DNA of 64,000 nucleotides, from assembly GCF_900098925.1 (NCBI RefSeq), contig NZ_LT622357.1, positions 472,598 through 536,597 of the forward strand, in the 5' to 3' direction. Shown here piece by piece: positions 34,880 to 45,003 of this stretch. The translations under genes and the position numbers were made by a program. The stretch is from Bacillus massiliglaciei. Lineage in GTDB: Bacteria > Bacillota > Bacilli > Bacillales > DSM-1321. Every line of letters begins with the position of its first letter. Position 1 is the first letter of the stretch. Under the pieces are notes generated by a model. It had not been told where the DNA came from, made no database searches, and worked only from the letters and a program-made list of their open reading frames with translations.

Positions 34880-35683
34880 CTAAAAGACATACCCGAGAAG
34901 TTTCAGACGATTTTCCACGAAGCTTTTGGCATATTGGAATACATCCTCTCTCTCCGGTTCATTAAATATTTCATGATAAAGACCTTTCCATTCCTTCCAT
35001 TGCTTTTCACTGCTAAAGCAGTAATTGAACCAAGACTGAACAGCCTTTTTATCGACGACCTTGTCGTCCCCTCCCTGCATCACCAATATAGGCAGATCAG
35101 GAAAATCAGGGATTTCTTCAAAAGCGTCTTTCATGGCCTGTTCCAGTTCCCTGAACCATCGCACAGAAACCTTTGTCACATAAAGAGAATCATTCAAATC
35201 AGACTCTCTGATTTCCTCATTACGGGTAACCAGTTCCGGGGTCAGGCCTGGATCCACTTTAAAGGTGGGATACACAACATTCAGCCCGTGAGAAAGAGCC
35301 GCCATCATTTTAGGGGGCTTTTGTAAAAGCCCTAAGCAAGGAGAAGATAAAATCAAACCGGCTAAGTCCCACTCTTCTTCCTGAAGCAAACGGATTGCGA
35401 TTAACCCTCCCATGCTGTGCCCCAATAAAAAAACAGGAAGCTCATAGTCATAGGCTGCCGCAATCCACTTCTTAACCTCGTCTAAATACTCGTCAAAAGA
35501 ATCAATATGACCTCTGTTGGCACGGGTCGTCATTCCCTGTCCGGGAAGATCTCCCATAATCACATGGTAGCCTGCCGAACGCCACATCTGAGAAAGCCAC
35601 TTATAACGTCCATGATGTTCGATTGCTCCATGAATGATCACAATCACACCTTTTGCGTTCTCTTCTGTCTCCCAACTCCACAT
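34880..35683 (-). CDS. ytpA: Alpha/beta hydrolase YtpA (lysophospholipase)
   Basis: The 267-residue protein follows B. subtilis YtpA (259) closely: VIVIIHGAIEHHGRYKWL near the start, nucleophile Ser90 in GHSMGG, acid region QGGDDKVVD and His region GLYHEIFNEPERE. YtpA has been implicated in making bacilysocin, a lysophosphatidylglycerol with antibiotic activity. The ATG at 35683 has AAGGGGGGATC upstream; the open frame extends to 35764 but without a ribosome site. A TATAAT near 35735 is a possible -10. Confidence 0.92.
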   Translation of the reverse strand: MWSWETEENAKGVIVIIHGAIEHHGRYKWLSQMWRSAGYHVIMGDLPGQGMTTRANRGHIDSFDEYLDEVKKWIAAAYDYELPVFLLGHSMGGLIAIRLLQEEEWDLAGLILSSPCLGLLQKPPKMMAALSHGLNVVYPTFKVDPGLTPELVTRNEEIRESDLNDSLYVTKVSVRWFRELEQAMKDAFEEIPDFPDLPILVMQGGDDKVVDKKAVQSWFNYCFSSEKQWKEWKGLYHEIFNEPEREDVFQYAKSFVENRLKLLGYVF

Positions 35684-35998
35684 AAAAGATCCCCCCTTGC
35701 TGATACCTGCTTCTAAATTACTATGTAGGTCTATTATAACCATTCCGCTTTCATTCGACATCATCCATTTTTTTATTTTCCCTGTTTCTTACCCTTTGTG
35801 ACAAAAACTCAACCAATTTGACACAAAAATCATTGTGCTATAGTCTCATCTTTATAGGAATTTTTTAGAAAACAAGTCAGGACAGTATACATACTCTTCG
35901 CTTTTCAAAAGAGAAATTCGGGGGTGTGCCTTCAACTCACCTTTTTCTAAAGCTTCTGCTATTCGGACTTATTCCCTTATTGTGAAAGGAGACGTTTT

Positions 35999-36520
35999 AT
36001 GATTATCTATCCTTACAAAGACAAGAAACCTGAGATTGCCAAAAGTGCTTACCTTGCAGAAAATGCCGTGATCACTGGCGATGTAAAAATCGGTGAAGAA
36101 ACGACTGTTTGGTTTAATACTGTTATTCGCGGAGATGTGGCTCCAACCGTAATCGGCAGCCGAGTCAGTATCCAAGATAACAGTGTTCTTCATCAAAGCC
36201 CCAATAATCCGCTCATTATTGAAGATGAGGTCACGATTGGGCACCAAGTCATTCTGCACAGCAGCATCATCCGAAAAGGGGCACTGATTGGAATGGGTTC
36301 AATCATCCTCGATGGAGCTGAAATCGGTGAAGGAGCTTTTATTGGTGCAGGCAGTCTTGTACCGCAGGGAAAAAAGATTCCTCCCAATACCCTCGCCTTT
36401 GGACGTCCTGCCAAGGTGATCAGAGAAATTACGGCAGAAGACCGCAAAGACATGGAACGAATCGTGAAAGAGTATGTCGAAAAAGGCCAATTCTATAAAC
36501 AGACAGACCGCATCAAATAA
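35999..36520 (+). CDS. ytoA: Gamma-carbonic-anhydrase-family protein YtoA
   Basis: The 173-residue left-handed beta-helix protein is built of hexapeptide repeats. The metal-site region has RGDVAPTVIGSRVSIQDNSVLHQ, TIGHQVILHSS; the three His ligands are expected in these segments. Activity as a carbonic anhydrase is not assured, since many members lack it. GAAAGGAGACG precedes the ATG. Upstream, TTGACA (35818) and TATAGT (35839) are 15 bases apart, shorter than ideal. Confidence 0.9.
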   Translation: MIIYPYKDKKPEIAKSAYLAENAVITGDVKIGEETTVWFNTVIRGDVAPTVIGSRVSIQDNSVLHQSPNNPLIIEDEVTIGHQVILHSSIIRKGALIGMGSIILDGAEIGEGAFIGAGSLVPQGKKIPPNTLAFGRPAKVIREITAEDRKDMERIVKEYVEKGQFYKQTDRIK

Positions 36521-36552
36521 AAAAGTCTCAGGGCAGCCCCTGAGACTTTTTT
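36517..36552. terminator. Bidirectional terminator between ytoA and metK
   Basis: AAAAAAGTCTCAGGG and CCCTGAGACTTTTTT form a perfect stem. The two genes converge on it. Confidence 0.93.
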
Positions 36553-36557
36553 CACTC

Positions 36558-37751
36558 TTATGCCTGCGCTTTAAGGATTTCAGCTTTGTCTGTGCGTTCC
36601 CATGGAAGGTCCACATCAGTGCGGCCAAAATGTCCGTAAGCAGCCGTTTGTTTGTAGATTGGACGTCGAAGGTCAAGCATATTGATGATACCAGCCGGAC
36701 GAAGGTCAAAGTTGGCACGTACCAATTCAACCAATTTCTCTTCGCTGATTGTTCCTGTTCCAAATGTATCAACTGCAATAGAAACTGGCTGGGCAACACC
36801 GATAGCGTAAGCAAGCTGAACTTCTGCTTTATCTGCAAGGCCTGCAGCAACAATGTTCTTAGCTACGTAACGCGCTGCATATGCTGCAGAACGGTCGACC
36901 TTAGTTGCATCTTTACCGGAGAATGCTCCGCCGCCATGACGTGCATAGCCGCCGTAAGTGTCTACGATAATTTTGCGTCCTGTCAGTCCAGCATCCCCTT
37001 GAGGTCCGCCGATTACAAATCGTCCTGTAGGATTGATGAAGTATTTTGTCTCTGCATCAATCAATTCAGCCGGCACAACTGCCGTGATGACATGTTCTTT
37101 CAGGTCAGCCTGAATTTGTTCCAGTTCAGCTTCAGGATCGTGCTGAGTCGAAATTACAATTGTATCCACTCGAACTGGTTGATTATTTTCATCATATTCA
37201 ATCGTTACTTGCGTTTTTCCGTCCGGACGAAGATACCCAAGAGTACCGTCTTTACGAACTGCTGTCAAACGGTGAGACAGCTTGTGAGCTAAAGAAATCG
37301 GAAGAGGCATAAGCTCTTCTGTTTCGTTGCAGGCAAAGCCGAACATTAAACCTTGATCTCCAGCTCCAATTGCTTCGATTTCTTGATCGGACATGGTTCC
37401 CTCACGTGCTTCAAGAGCTTTATCCACACCTGCAGCAATATCAGCTGACTGCTCATCAATGGAGCTTAAAACGGCACATGTTTCAGCATCAAAACCGTAT
37501 TTAGCACGGGTATAGCCGATTCCTTTAATTGTATCACGCACGATGCGCGGGATATCCACGTATGCAGATGTAGTGATTTCTCCTGCTACGAGCACAAGAC
37601 CGGTCGTTACGCTTGTCTCACAAGCAACACGGGCATTGGCATCCTTAGCAAGGATAGCATCTAAAATGGAATCTGAAATCTGATCACAAATCTTATCCGG
37701 ATGGCCTTCTGTAACAGATTCAGAAGTAAAAAGACGACGGTTCTTTGACAT
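36558..37751 (-). CDS. metK: S-adenosylmethionine synthetase
   Basis: The 397-residue enzyme makes SAM from methionine and [19 protein letters not shown] (ATP-binding hexapeptide region, about residues 123-138) and [19 protein letters not shown] (P-loop-like motif, about 270-288) are diagnostic. The start ATG has AAGGAGG at good spacing. Control is by the S-box leader: high SAM ends transcription before the gene. Confidence 0.98.
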   Translation of the reverse strand: MSKNRRLFTSESVTEGHPDKICDQISDSILDAILAKDANARVACETSVTTGLVLVAGEITTSAYVDIPRIVRDTIKGIGYTRAKYGFDAETCAVLSSIDEQSADIAAGVDKALEAREGTMSDQEIEAIGAGDQGLMFGFACNETEELMPLPISLAHKLSHRLTAVRKDGTLGYLRPDGKTQVTIEYDENNQPVRVDTIVISTQHDPEAELEQIQADLKEHVITAVVPAELIDAETKYFINPTGRFVIGGPQGDAGLTGRKIIVDTYGGYARHGGGAFSGKDATKVDRSAAYAARYVAKNIVAAGLADKAEVQLAYAIGVAQPVSIAVDTFGTGTISEEKLVELVRANFDLRPAGIINMLDLRRPIYKQTAAYGHFGRTDVDLPWERTDKAEILKAQA

Positions 37752-37848
37752 CTTAATTCCTCCTTGAAATAGGTAATATAGTTGCAGGCATCAGCCTTAT
37801 TGTTTACGGAGCTCATTCCCTTATTAGCTTCAACCATAGTCAACGCTG

Positions 37849-38080
37849 CGAAAAAAATAAAAGCCTTCCCTTTTAATGAGGAAAGGCTGTATATCCGCTG
37901 ACTATCCTTTCACTCTTATCGTTCAAGGGTCTTTACCTTGCTCAGGTTAGCACCAACACCATCATTCCTTGAAGATCCAAGGCTTTATTTTCGGCCTAGT
38001 ATCTTGGTTCAAGTTCAATATGGCAGGTTGCCGGGTTTCTAAGGGCCTGTCCCTCCACCAACTCGGGATAAGAGAATCCG
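37849..38080 (-). promoter_or_regulatory. SAM-I (S-box) riboswitch of metK
   Basis: On the minus strand the conserved core reads CTTATCCCGAG, then GGTGGAGGGACAGGCCC and AAACCCGGCAACC, through to CCTTGAACGATAAGAG closing helix P1 at about 37913. The expression platform is a terminator at 37890-37849 (AGCCTTTCC with GGGAAGGCT, then TTTTATTTTTT). SAM binding favours the terminator. Confidence 0.96.
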
Positions 38081-38091
38081 TACAATTTAAA

Positions 38092-38121
38092 ATTGTATCA
38101 AAATCAGATTGAAATTGTCAA
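38092..38121 (-). promoter_or_regulatory. Promoter of the S-box/metK transcript
   Basis: TTGACA (38121-38116), 18 bases, TACAAT (38097-38092), directly upstream of the riboswitch. Confidence 0.8.
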
Positions 38122-38133
38122 TAACTATCTGGT

Positions 38134-38511
38134 TTATAATGAACAGCCGCCATCCTTGCAGGTACCTTTCTTAAAAAACAAATGCCGATTTTTAGCAATC
38201 CAGCGGTACAAAGGGTTCCCAAGCCGGTCAGCAAATGGCAGATACCCCATTAATCCCACGAGAGCAAGGACCGGAGTATGCAGCATAATTCTCCTTACTG
38301 CATAGAATCCGCGGAGAACCCTTCCATCTGGAGTAATAAGATGCATTTCTCTTCTCAAATCTTCCCTCTTAAACAAGATTGCCCTTTCTTGCTGTTCGTA
38401 TTCCTGAAGCGACTGCCATTCGGTCCGCTTCAGCCAGTCAATCGATTCAAGCCTTTTTTTCGTCTGCCTGCACAATATGCATTGGCCGTCATATAAAACA
38501 AGATCCTTCAT
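38134..38511 (-). CDS. yuxK: DCC-family thiol-disulfide protein YuxK (DUF393)
   Basis: The 125-residue protein begins MKDLVLYDGQCILCRQ, with the D-G-x-C-x-x-C motif (C11, C14) that names the DCC family. RWIAKNRHLFF and a Cys-rich C-terminus (CKDGGC) follow. The family is predicted to be thioredoxin-like, with no proven role. The ATG at 38511 has AAGGGATGTG upstream; the frame extends to 38562 without support. The region from 38512 to the pckA promoter has no other gene. Confidence 0.85.
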   Translation of the reverse strand: MKDLVLYDGQCILCRQTKKRLESIDWLKRTEWQSLQEYEQQERAILFKREDLRREMHLITPDGRVLRGFYAVRRIMLHTPVLALVGLMGYLPFADRLGNPLYRWIAKNRHLFFKKGTCKDGGCSL

Positions 38512-38796
38512 TTTTATATCACATCCCTTATTAAAAAGGTTTGTATATACACTTAAAAACATCCCTTTTTCTTTACTTCCTCTTTTCGGCCCCTTTCATT
38601 CTCCTTATGGCGCCTATTATTCATCCAATATTTTACATTATCTCATTTTGACGTTATAAAACAGCTAGAATTTATCATAAGTCAGCATTTTTTATCATCT
38701 ATTTTTTTCTTATTTTAGAATTTTCCTTTTTTAAGGCTTCCAAATCCCGCAAAAATTAAATACAATAGAGAAATAATCACAAAAAAATAATTAGTA

Positions 38797-38824
38797 TAGA
38801 CTAATGTAATAAATGTGTTATACT
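38797..38824 (+). promoter_or_regulatory. pckA promoter with CcpN box
   Basis: TAGACT (38797-38802), 16 bases, TATACT (38819-38824). TGTGTTATACT at 38814-38824 fits the CcpN consensus TRTGHYATAYW in all eleven positions and covers the -10. CcpN represses pckA and gapB during glycolytic growth in B. subtilis. Confidence 0.75.
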
Positions 38825-38860
38825 ATTTAATAAAATCAGACAAAGGAAGGTACCTCATAA

Positions 38861-40444
38861 ATGAATTCTATTGATATTTCAAATGAGTTACAACAATTAA
38901 TCTCCGGGAACAACGTCCATGTACAGCTTTCCGTGCCTCAATTAGTCGAAAAGGTGTTAAGCCGAAATGAAGGCATTTTGACATCAACCGGTGCTGTAAA
39001 AGCAGAAACAGGAAAATATACCGGACGCTCACCTAAGGATAAATATATTGTAGAAGAAAAATCAGTAAAAGACAAAATCGACTGGAGTTCCAACCAGCCT
39101 ATTTCAGAGGAAGCCTTCGATAAACTATATACAAAAGTTATTGATTATCTGCAAACTAAGGATGAGCTGTTTGTTTTCAAGGGATTTGCAGGCGCTGATG
39201 AAGTCTCCCGCCTTCCTATCCAGGTCGTCAATGAGTATGCCTGGCATAATCTTTTCGCCCACCAATTATTCATCCGTCCGAATCAAGATGAACTTCGCGG
39301 TCATGAAGCACAGTTTACCATTCTTTCTGCCCCTAACTTCAAAGCGGATCCAGAAGTAGACGGCACAAAATCCGAAACGTTCATTATTATTTCTTTCGAG
39401 CGCCGCACTATTTTAATCGGCGGTACTGAGTATGCCGGAGAAATGAAAAAGTCCATTTTTTCTATTATGAATTACTTACTTCCTGAAGAAGGCATTCTGT
39501 CTATGCACTGCTCTGCCAACGTTGGCCGTGAAGGAGATGTAGCCTTGTTCTTTGGTTTATCCGGTACAGGTAAAACAACCCTTTCTGCTGATACGAACCG
39601 TAAATTAATCGGGGACGATGAGCATGGCTGGTCTACAAGAGGCGTCTTTAATATCGAAGGCGGCTGCTATGCCAAAACAATCAACCTTTCCCGTGAAAAG
39701 GAACCGCAAATTTTCAATGCCATCCGGTTTGGCGCCGTCCTTGAAAATGTGGCAGTTGACTCTGAAACGCGTATTGCGGATTATGATGACAGCTCACTGA
39801 CAGAAAATACACGGGCTGCTTACCAAATTCAGTCCATCGATAACATTGTGGATCCGAGTATTGCCGGCCATCCAAATACCATCATCTTCCTGACAGCGGA
39901 TGCTTCTGGAGTTTTGCCTCCAATCAGCAAGCTTTCCAAAGAACAGGCAATGTACCACTTCCTTAGCGGTTATACAAGTAAATTGGCAGGAACTGAAAGG
40001 GGCGTCACGTCTCCTGAAGCCACTTTCTCCACTTGCTTCGGTTCTCCTTTCCTTCCATTGCCGGCAACAGTCTATGCCGAAATGCTCGGAGCAAAAATCG
40101 ACCAGCATGATGCGAAAGTTTTCCTTGTGAATACAGGCTGGACCGGCGGTGAGTACGGTACTGGAAGCAGAATGAAACTGGCTTATACCCGTGCTATGGT
40201 TCAAGCAGCATTAGAAGGTGAACTAACGAATATCGATACTGTAAAGGACAGCATCTTCGGTTTAGAAATTCCTGTCCATGTTCCTGGTGTTCCGGATGAA
40301 GTGCTCCAGCCAAATAAAACGTGGGCAGATCAAGAAGCCTATCGTGCCAAAGCTACTGAACTTGCAGAGAAATTCCGTGAAAATTTCAAGAAGTTTTCCG
40401 GTGTATCCCCTATTATTTCACAGCTTGGCGGTCCAATCGTCTAA
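38861..40444 (+). CDS. pckA: Phosphoenolpyruvate carboxykinase (ATP)
   Basis: The 527-residue enzyme converts oxaloacetate and ATP to PEP and CO2, the entry step of gluconeogenesis. The kinase-1a P-loop GLSGTGKTT lies near 233-241 and the kinase-2 and Mn-site block [10 protein letters not shown] soon after; [10 protein letters not shown] near residue 54 binds substrate. AAGGAAGG precedes the ATG. It diverges from yuxK and ends at a good terminator. Confidence 0.97.
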   Translation: MNSIDISNELQQLISGNNVHVQLSVPQLVEKVLSRNEGILTSTGAVKAETGKYTGRSPKDKYIVEEKSVKDKIDWSSNQPISEEAFDKLYTKVIDYLQTKDELFVFKGFAGADEVSRLPIQVVNEYAWHNLFAHQLFIRPNQDELRGHEAQFTILSAPNFKADPEVDGTKSETFIIISFERRTILIGGTEYAGEMKKSIFSIMNYLLPEEGILSMHCSANVGREGDVALFFGLSGTGKTTLSADTNRKLIGDDEHGWSTRGVFNIEGGCYAKTINLSREKEPQIFNAIRFGAVLENVAVDSETRIADYDDSSLTENTRAAYQIQSIDNIVDPSIAGHPNTIIFLTADASGVLPPISKLSKEQAMYHFLSGYTSKLAGTERGVTSPEATFSTCFGSPFLPLPATVYAEMLGAKIDQHDAKVFLVNTGWTGGEYGTGSRMKLAYTRAMVQAALEGELTNIDTVKDSIFGLEIPVHVPGVPDEVLQPNKTWADQEAYRAKATELAEKFRENFKKFSGVSPIISQLGGPIV

Positions 40445-40452
40445 TACCGTTC

Positions 40453-40492
40453 AAAGAGCAAAGCTGATAAATTCGGCTTTGCTCTTTTTTTG
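40453..40492 (+). terminator. Terminator of pckA
   Basis: AAAGAGCAAAGCTGA pairs with TCGGCTTTGCTCTTT, followed by T run. Confidence 0.93.
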
Positions 40493-40544
40493 CGTTATTC
40501 AGGTCATTCAAGCACAGGGAAGAAGAAACCCGAGAGATTCCCCC

Positions 40545-40576
40545 AAAACAAAAACCCTGCAAATACTCCTGCAGGG
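40545..40576 (-). terminator. Terminator of the ytmA-ytmB operon
   Basis: CCCTGCA pairs with TGCAGGG, then TTTTTGTTTTG leftward. Confidence 0.8.
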
Positions 40577-40592
40577 TAGTCGAAATGGAATA

Positions 40593-40838
40593 TCAATTTG
40601 TGGAATTTAATGAAACAAGTCTGTATGTAATCATCGTTTGTCCGGCTTCCCATTCAACTTTGCAGATGACGGCAGTCCCGCTTGAATCGGATTGAATCGT
40701 CTTCCTGACATCCACCGGGATATCAATAGGATAGAGACGGTAGCCTTCTTTTGTCAGCCGGAAGATATTTTCTTCTTCACGCACTTCTTTCCCTTTTGTC
40801 ACAATCATTGTATTTAATTCCATAGGCATGCCCATCAT
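40593..40838 (-). CDS. ytmB: DUF2584 protein YtmB
   Basis: The 81-residue protein (MMGMPMELNTMIVTKGKEV, then YRLYPIDIPVDVRKT) matches the DUF2584 family and the ytmB position between pckA and ytmA. Probably a small beta-rich cytoplasmic protein; no function is known. GAGGAGG precedes the tandem ATGs at 40838 and 40835. It follows ytmA by 32 bases. Confidence 0.85.
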   Translation of the reverse strand: MMGMPMELNTMIVTKGKEVREEENIFRLTKEGYRLYPIDIPVDVRKTIQSDSSGTAVICKVEWEAGQTMITYRLVSLNSTN

Positions 40839-40870
40839 TCTTCCTCCTCATGCTTACTATATCCATCATA

Positions 40871-41662
40871 TCATTTTTTCCGCTGGTTTTTCATCCAATT
40901 TGTCAGATCTTCAACCACCTGCCGATTTACAGCCGGAGGGAAGTAATGGGTGTATTCAGAAAAATACCAGCTTTCCGTAATTTTGGCTTTTGATTTGAGG
41001 ATTTTTTCCAAACGATAAGCATGTTCGATAGAAACATTCTCATCTTTAACTCCGTGAATAATCAGCACCGGACTCTCTATTTCATCAGCAGAAAACAGAG
41101 GGGTCCTGTATTCATATTGTTCAGGAACTTTCTTTGGAGATCCGCCGATGACCCGCTTCATCATCCTTCTCATATCCACTCGCTCCACGTACGTAAGGAA
41201 CATGTCTGACACACCGCCCCATGTCACAACAGAAGCCGCATTTTTACACAAAATGGCGGTCCACAGAGCCATGATTCCCCCTCTTGAAAAACCGAAAATA
41301 TGAATCCTGTCCGGATTGACACGGGGATGCCGTTCTAACAGCTTAAATCCGGCAGCAGCGTCCTGTCGGTCCTCGCCCGCAAAATCCTCATCCCCTTCTC
41401 CGCCCTGATTTCCGCGGTAAAAAGGAGCAAATACAATAAAACCCTGAGAAGCAAATTGGACAATCCTCCCCGGTCGCACCTTGCCTACGTTCTTTATGCC
41501 TCCTCTTAAATATAAAAACCCATCATGGACCTCCCCATCATTTGGTTCGGCAAGAAGCCCTTTTACTTTCATTCCCTGTGATATGTATGTGACCAAATAT
41601 AAATGAATGCCCGGATGCGGCGACGGAAATCGCAGCTTAGACACAATTTTCCCTTCTTCCAT
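40871..41662 (-). CDS. ytmA: Prolyl-oligopeptidase-type hydrolase YtmA
   Basis: The 263-residue alpha/beta hydrolase has a central IFGFSRGGIMALW nucleophile elbow (Ser in GFSRGG), LIIHGVKDENV for the acid, and the His near YTHYFPPAVNR. An N-terminal strand region (ISQGMKVKGLLAEP) resembles secreted-peptidase relatives, but no signal peptide is present. The substrate is unknown. AAAGGAG precedes the ATG at 41662; the longer frame lacks such a site. First gene of the ytmA-ytmB pair. Confidence 0.85.
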   Translation of the reverse strand: MEEGKIVSKLRFPSPHPGIHLYLVTYISQGMKVKGLLAEPNDGEVHDGFLYLRGGIKNVGKVRPGRIVQFASQGFIVFAPFYRGNQGGEGDEDFAGEDRQDAAAGFKLLERHPRVNPDRIHIFGFSRGGIMALWTAILCKNAASVVTWGGVSDMFLTYVERVDMRRMMKRVIGGSPKKVPEQYEYRTPLFSADEIESPVLIIHGVKDENVSIEHAYRLEKILKSKAKITESWYFSEYTHYFPPAVNRQVVEDLTNWMKNQRKK

Positions 41663-41793
41663 ATTCGCGCTCCTTTCCCCCTTATTGTAGTGCACCTGAT
41701 TGATTTTATCCCAAACCGTGTTTGATCCCGCACACATTTCTTTTCCCTTAATAAGATAAAGGTAGTCATTCTAATTCAAAAGGAGGAAGACCG

Positions 41794-42786
41794 ATGAAGA
41801 AATGGGCTCTTATAGTTCTTGTATGCATATTGTCCCTGTCGTTTGCCGGATGCGGAAAGAAAGAAGAAGAGACACAGACGAAAGTCCGAATTGCGGAGGT
41901 TACAAGATCCTTGTTCTATACACCTCAATACGTAGCTATCGAGAAAGGATTTTTCAAAGATGAAGGCTTAAATATCGATCTAAAAACTACGGCCGGAGGC
42001 GATAAAACGATGACCGCCCTGCTTTCCAATGGAGCGGACATTGCCCTTGTTGGTTCTGAAACATCCATTTATGTAAATGCTCAGGAAGCAAATGACCCTG
42101 TCATTAATTTTGCACAGCTGACACAGACAGACGGCACTTTCCTCGTTGCCCGTGAACCAATTGAGAATTTTGACTGGGAGCAGCTCAAGGGCTCCACCTT
42201 TCTCGGTCAGAGAAAAGGCGGAATGCCCCAAATGGCCGGTGAATTCGTCCTGAAGAAACACGGTATTGATCCCCATAAGGATTTGAATTTAATCCAGAAC
42301 GTCGATTTTGCAAATATAGCCACTGCCTTCGCATCAGGAACCGGAGACTATGTACAGCTGTTCGAGCCTACCGCCAGCATTTTTGAAAAAGAAGGAAAAG
42401 GGCATGTTGTGGCATCATTCGGTACAGAATCAGGAAATCTCCCTTACACTGTTTTCATGGCGAAGCAAAGTTATTTAAAAGAAAATCCAGAAACAGCGGC
42501 AAAGTTCACCCGCGCCCTGAAAAAGGCACAGGACTATGTACAGGAAACAGATCCTGAGGAAATCGCCAAAGTGATCCAGCCTTACTTTGAAGATACGGAT
42601 CCAGAAATTATAGCAATGTCTATTGAGCGCTATCGGGATCAAGGCTCGTTTGCCACAGATCCAATCCTTGATGAAGCAGAGTGGAATAATCTTCAGGACA
42701 TTATGGAGGAAGCCGGGGAATTGCCGGCAAGAATTGAGCATAAAGAGCTTGTCAATACGAAGTTTGCAGAAGATGCTGCACATTAG
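41794..42786 (+). CDS. ytlA: ABC transporter substrate-binding lipoprotein YtlA
   Basis: The 330-residue lipoprotein (lipobox SFAGC, Cys20) belongs to the NMT1/SsuA-like fold: YTPQYVAIEKGFFKDEGLNI, LLSNGADIALVGSE, GEFVLKKHGIDP. Relatives bind sulfonates, nitrate or thiamine-precursor pyrimidines, so the substrate is not settled. First gene of the ytlA-ytlC-ytlD operon; AAAAGGAGG precedes the ATG. Confidence 0.88.
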   Translation: MKKWALIVLVCILSLSFAGCGKKEEETQTKVRIAEVTRSLFYTPQYVAIEKGFFKDEGLNIDLKTTAGGDKTMTALLSNGADIALVGSETSIYVNAQEANDPVINFAQLTQTDGTFLVAREPIENFDWEQLKGSTFLGQRKGGMPQMAGEFVLKKHGIDPHKDLNLIQNVDFANIATAFASGTGDYVQLFEPTASIFEKEGKGHVVASFGTESGNLPYTVFMAKQSYLKENPETAAKFTRALKKAQDYVQETDPEEIAKVIQPYFEDTDPEIIAMSIERYRDQGSFATDPILDEAEWNNLQDIMEEAGELPARIEHKELVNTKFAEDAAH

Positions 42787-42807
42787 AAATAGAGCGGAGG
42801 GGAATCA

Positions 42808-43584
42808 GTGAGCTTTTTAACAGTCAACGGAATTCATCATACCTATTTCACAAAAAATCAGGCAACCACTGCACTTGAGGATATTCATCTTGAAGTAAAA
42901 GAAGGAGAGTTCGTTTCCTTTCTTGGGCCGAGCGGATGCGGAAAAACCACCTTGCTTTCCATTATCGCCGGATTATTTCAGCCTACGGAAGGACAGATCC
43001 TCCTTGAAAATCAGCCAATCTCCTCAAAACGAGGGGATGATCTTTCAATCGGATATATGCTTCAGCAGGATTACTTATTTCCATGGAAGACAATCCTCGA
43101 AAATGTAACATTGGGCATGCGGCTCATGCAAAAGGATAAGCAAGAGGCCGAGAAGCATGCCCTTGGCCTTCTAAAGGATGTTGGACTGTCAGATGTCGAG
43201 CGCCAATATCCAAGTCAGCTGTCGGGCGGCATGAGGCAAAGAGCAGCGCTTGCCCGCACGCTGGTAACTGATCCCAAAATCCTGCTGCTGGATGAACCTT
43301 TTTCAGCATTGGATTACCAGACCAAGCTGAAACTCGAAGACCTTGTTTTTGAAACCCTTAAAACTTTTGGGAAAACTGCTGTCCTTGTCACCCATGATAT
43401 CGGGGAAGCCATTGCGATGAGTGACCGGGTCTATCTGTTTGCAGCGAATCCCGGCAAAGTGCACAAGCTTTTTAACATCCCGGACACCCTAAGAGAACAA
43501 TCCCCATTCTCCGCAAGAAACCATCCGGATTATTCAGAGGTTTTCCAAACTATATGGGAGGAGCTGGAAAGCCTTGAACATTAA
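42808..43584 (+). CDS. ytlC: ABC transporter ATP-binding protein YtlC
   Basis: The 258-residue ATPase has Walker [10 protein letters not shown], the Q-loop [10 protein letters not shown], signature [14 protein letters not shown], Walker [13 protein letters not shown] and switch His in LVTHD. It resembles the SsuB/TauB-type importer ATPases. The start is GTG, after GGAGGGG. It follows ytlA by 21 bases and overlaps ytlD by 11. Confidence 0.94.
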   Translation: MSFLTVNGIHHTYFTKNQATTALEDIHLEVKEGEFVSFLGPSGCGKTTLLSIIAGLFQPTEGQILLENQPISSKRGDDLSIGYMLQQDYLFPWKTILENVTLGMRLMQKDKQEAEKHALGLLKDVGLSDVERQYPSQLSGGMRQRAALARTLVTDPKILLLDEPFSALDYQTKLKLEDLVFETLKTFGKTAVLVTHDIGEAIAMSDRVYLFAANPGKVHKLFNIPDTLREQSPFSARNHPDYSEVFQTIWEELESLEH

Positions 43585-44365
43585 GCAGCTGCATGAAAAC
43601 TATAAAGCCGGCCTTAAGAAAGAAAAACGTTTTGTCCGTCTCTGGCAATTGGTCCTGTTCCTTGCCTTCTTCAGCATATGGGAAACGGCATCCGGACTAA
43701 AGTGGATTGATCCTCTGATTTTCAGTTCACCCAGCAAGGTTTGGCAGCTTCTTTTAGATAAAATAGCAGACGGTTCACTTCTGTCTCATGCCAGTGTAAC
43801 AATATTTGAAACGATCCTCGGTTTCATTATTGGAACCCTTTTGGGCACACTGCTGGCAAGTGCCTTATGGTGGTCTCCTATGCTCGAAAAGATTCTTGAT
43901 CCTTATCTGGTCATTCTTAATGCCATGCCAAAGGTTGCCCTTGGCCCAATCTTAATTGTAGCTATGGGACCCGGATTCAGCTCCATTATCGCCATGGGGG
44001 CCATTATATCCATTATCATAACCACTATTGTGGTTTATACTTCGTTTCGTGAAGTGGACCCCAACTACTTAAAAGTTCTGCAAACCTTTGGAGCCACACG
44101 ATTTCAATCTTTCAGAGAGGCCATTCTCCCAGCCTCCTTCCCCACTATTATTTCAACCTTAAAAGTCAATGTCGGCCTTTCCTGGGTAGGAGTCATTGTA
44201 GGAGAATTTCTCGTTTCTTCTAAAGGACTTGGCTATATGATCATTTATGGATTCCAAGTCTTCAATTTCACACTGGTTATGCTTTCCTTATTGATCATCG
44301 CCATTATCGCCACCATTATGTATCAGCTTGTCGAATTGCTTGAAAGAAAACTGATCAAACATTAA
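43574..44365 (+). CDS. ytlD: ABC transporter permease YtlD
   Basis: The 263-residue permease has about six membrane helices and the cytoplasmic EAA loop [24 protein letters not shown]'s core (EAI-LPAS), which docks on the ATPase. It completes the YtlA-YtlC-YtlD importer. It starts at a TTG inside the end of ytlC with GGGAGGAG upstream, a case of translational coupling. Confidence 0.92.
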   Translation: MNIKQLHENYKAGLKKEKRFVRLWQLVLFLAFFSIWETASGLKWIDPLIFSSPSKVWQLLLDKIADGSLLSHASVTIFETILGFIIGTLLGTLLASALWWSPMLEKILDPYLVILNAMPKVALGPILIVAMGPGFSSIIAMGAIISIIITTIVVYTSFREVDPNYLKVLQTFGATRFQSFREAILPASFPTIISTLKVNVGLSWVGVIVGEFLVSSKGLGYMIIYGFQVFNFTLVMLSLLIIAIIATIMYQLVELLERKLIKH

Positions 44366-44388
44366 CATACGAATTCAAAAGAAATCAA

Positions 44389-44438
44389 ACAGGGCAGCCT
44401 TCCCCTCTTTTTAGCGGGGTTTCATTCAAAGCTGCCCA
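44389..44438. terminator. Hairpin between ytlD and ytkD (converging genes)
   Basis: GGGCAGC and GCTGCCC close a long stem with an inner CCCC/GGGG pair. T content after it is moderate on both sides. It overlaps the last codons of ytkD. Confidence 0.55.
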
Positions 44439-44911
44439 TTTGTTCTTTCAAAAGCAGTCTGCTTTTTCCACTGTTCCAGACTAAGCGGAACGACCTGATC
44501 TTTCATAATGAAACTAAATTCGGCATGATCCCGAATATTCTCGGGAAGGCTTTTCATTAAAACAGGTCCATCCGTTTCCAAGTATTCATCCTTTTTCTCC
44601 AAACGAAGCAGTTCTGCAAAAAAGACCGATTTCACAAAGGGTCTTTGATCATAAACTTTATATTGGCCGATAAAGGATAGATGTTTCACAATTCCGCCCG
44701 TTTCTTCATATATTTCCCGCTCAGCTGCCTGTTTTTCCGTTTCTCCCTTCTCTCTTTTCCCGCCCGGAAATTCTACCCCGCGTTTTTTGTGCCTGGTCAG
44801 CACCCATTTCTCCCCTAGACGGCAGAGAGCAAAAACATGCCCGGCCGCTCCAAAAATCGGATCCGCAGAGAATTCAACTTTATTTTCATTTATATCTTTA
44901 AAAATTTCCAT
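44426..44911 (-). CDS. ytkD: Nudix hydrolase YtkD (nucleoside triphosphatase)
   Basis: The 161-residue protein has a complete Nudix box beginning GGKREKGETEKQAAEREIYE and ending ETGG (about 50-73). B. subtilis YtkD is a MutT-like enzyme that hydrolyses oxidised and normal dNTPs/NTPs and can act on mRNA 5' ends. AAGGGGAG precedes the ATG. Its neighbours ytl and dps are as in B. subtilis. Confidence 0.92.
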   Translation of the reverse strand: MEIFKDINENKVEFSADPIFGAAGHVFALCRLGEKWVLTRHKKRGVEFPGGKREKGETEKQAAEREIYEETGGIVKHLSFIGQYKVYDQRPFVKSVFFAELLRLEKKDEYLETDGPVLMKSLPENIRDHAEFSFIMKDQVVPLSLEQWKKQTAFERTNGQL

Positions 44912-44974
44912 AGGTCTCCCCTTACATATCTTCCTCCTTATATTCTACCACCATTCCAAATGAATCAGAAAAAA

Positions 44975-45002
44975 GAAAAAATGGCCTAAATGCCAAGCCA
45001 TT
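44975..45002 (-). terminator. Terminator of the 107-aa gene
   Basis: ATGGC and GCCAT with an inner TGGC/GGCC pairing, then TTTTTTC leftward. Confidence 0.6.
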
Positions 45003-45003
45003 C

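Noticed and set aside
36474..37292. 272-codon open frame on the plus strand
   Set aside because: Antisense to metK and Cys/Ser-rich without any recognisable motif; metK is certain on the other strand.
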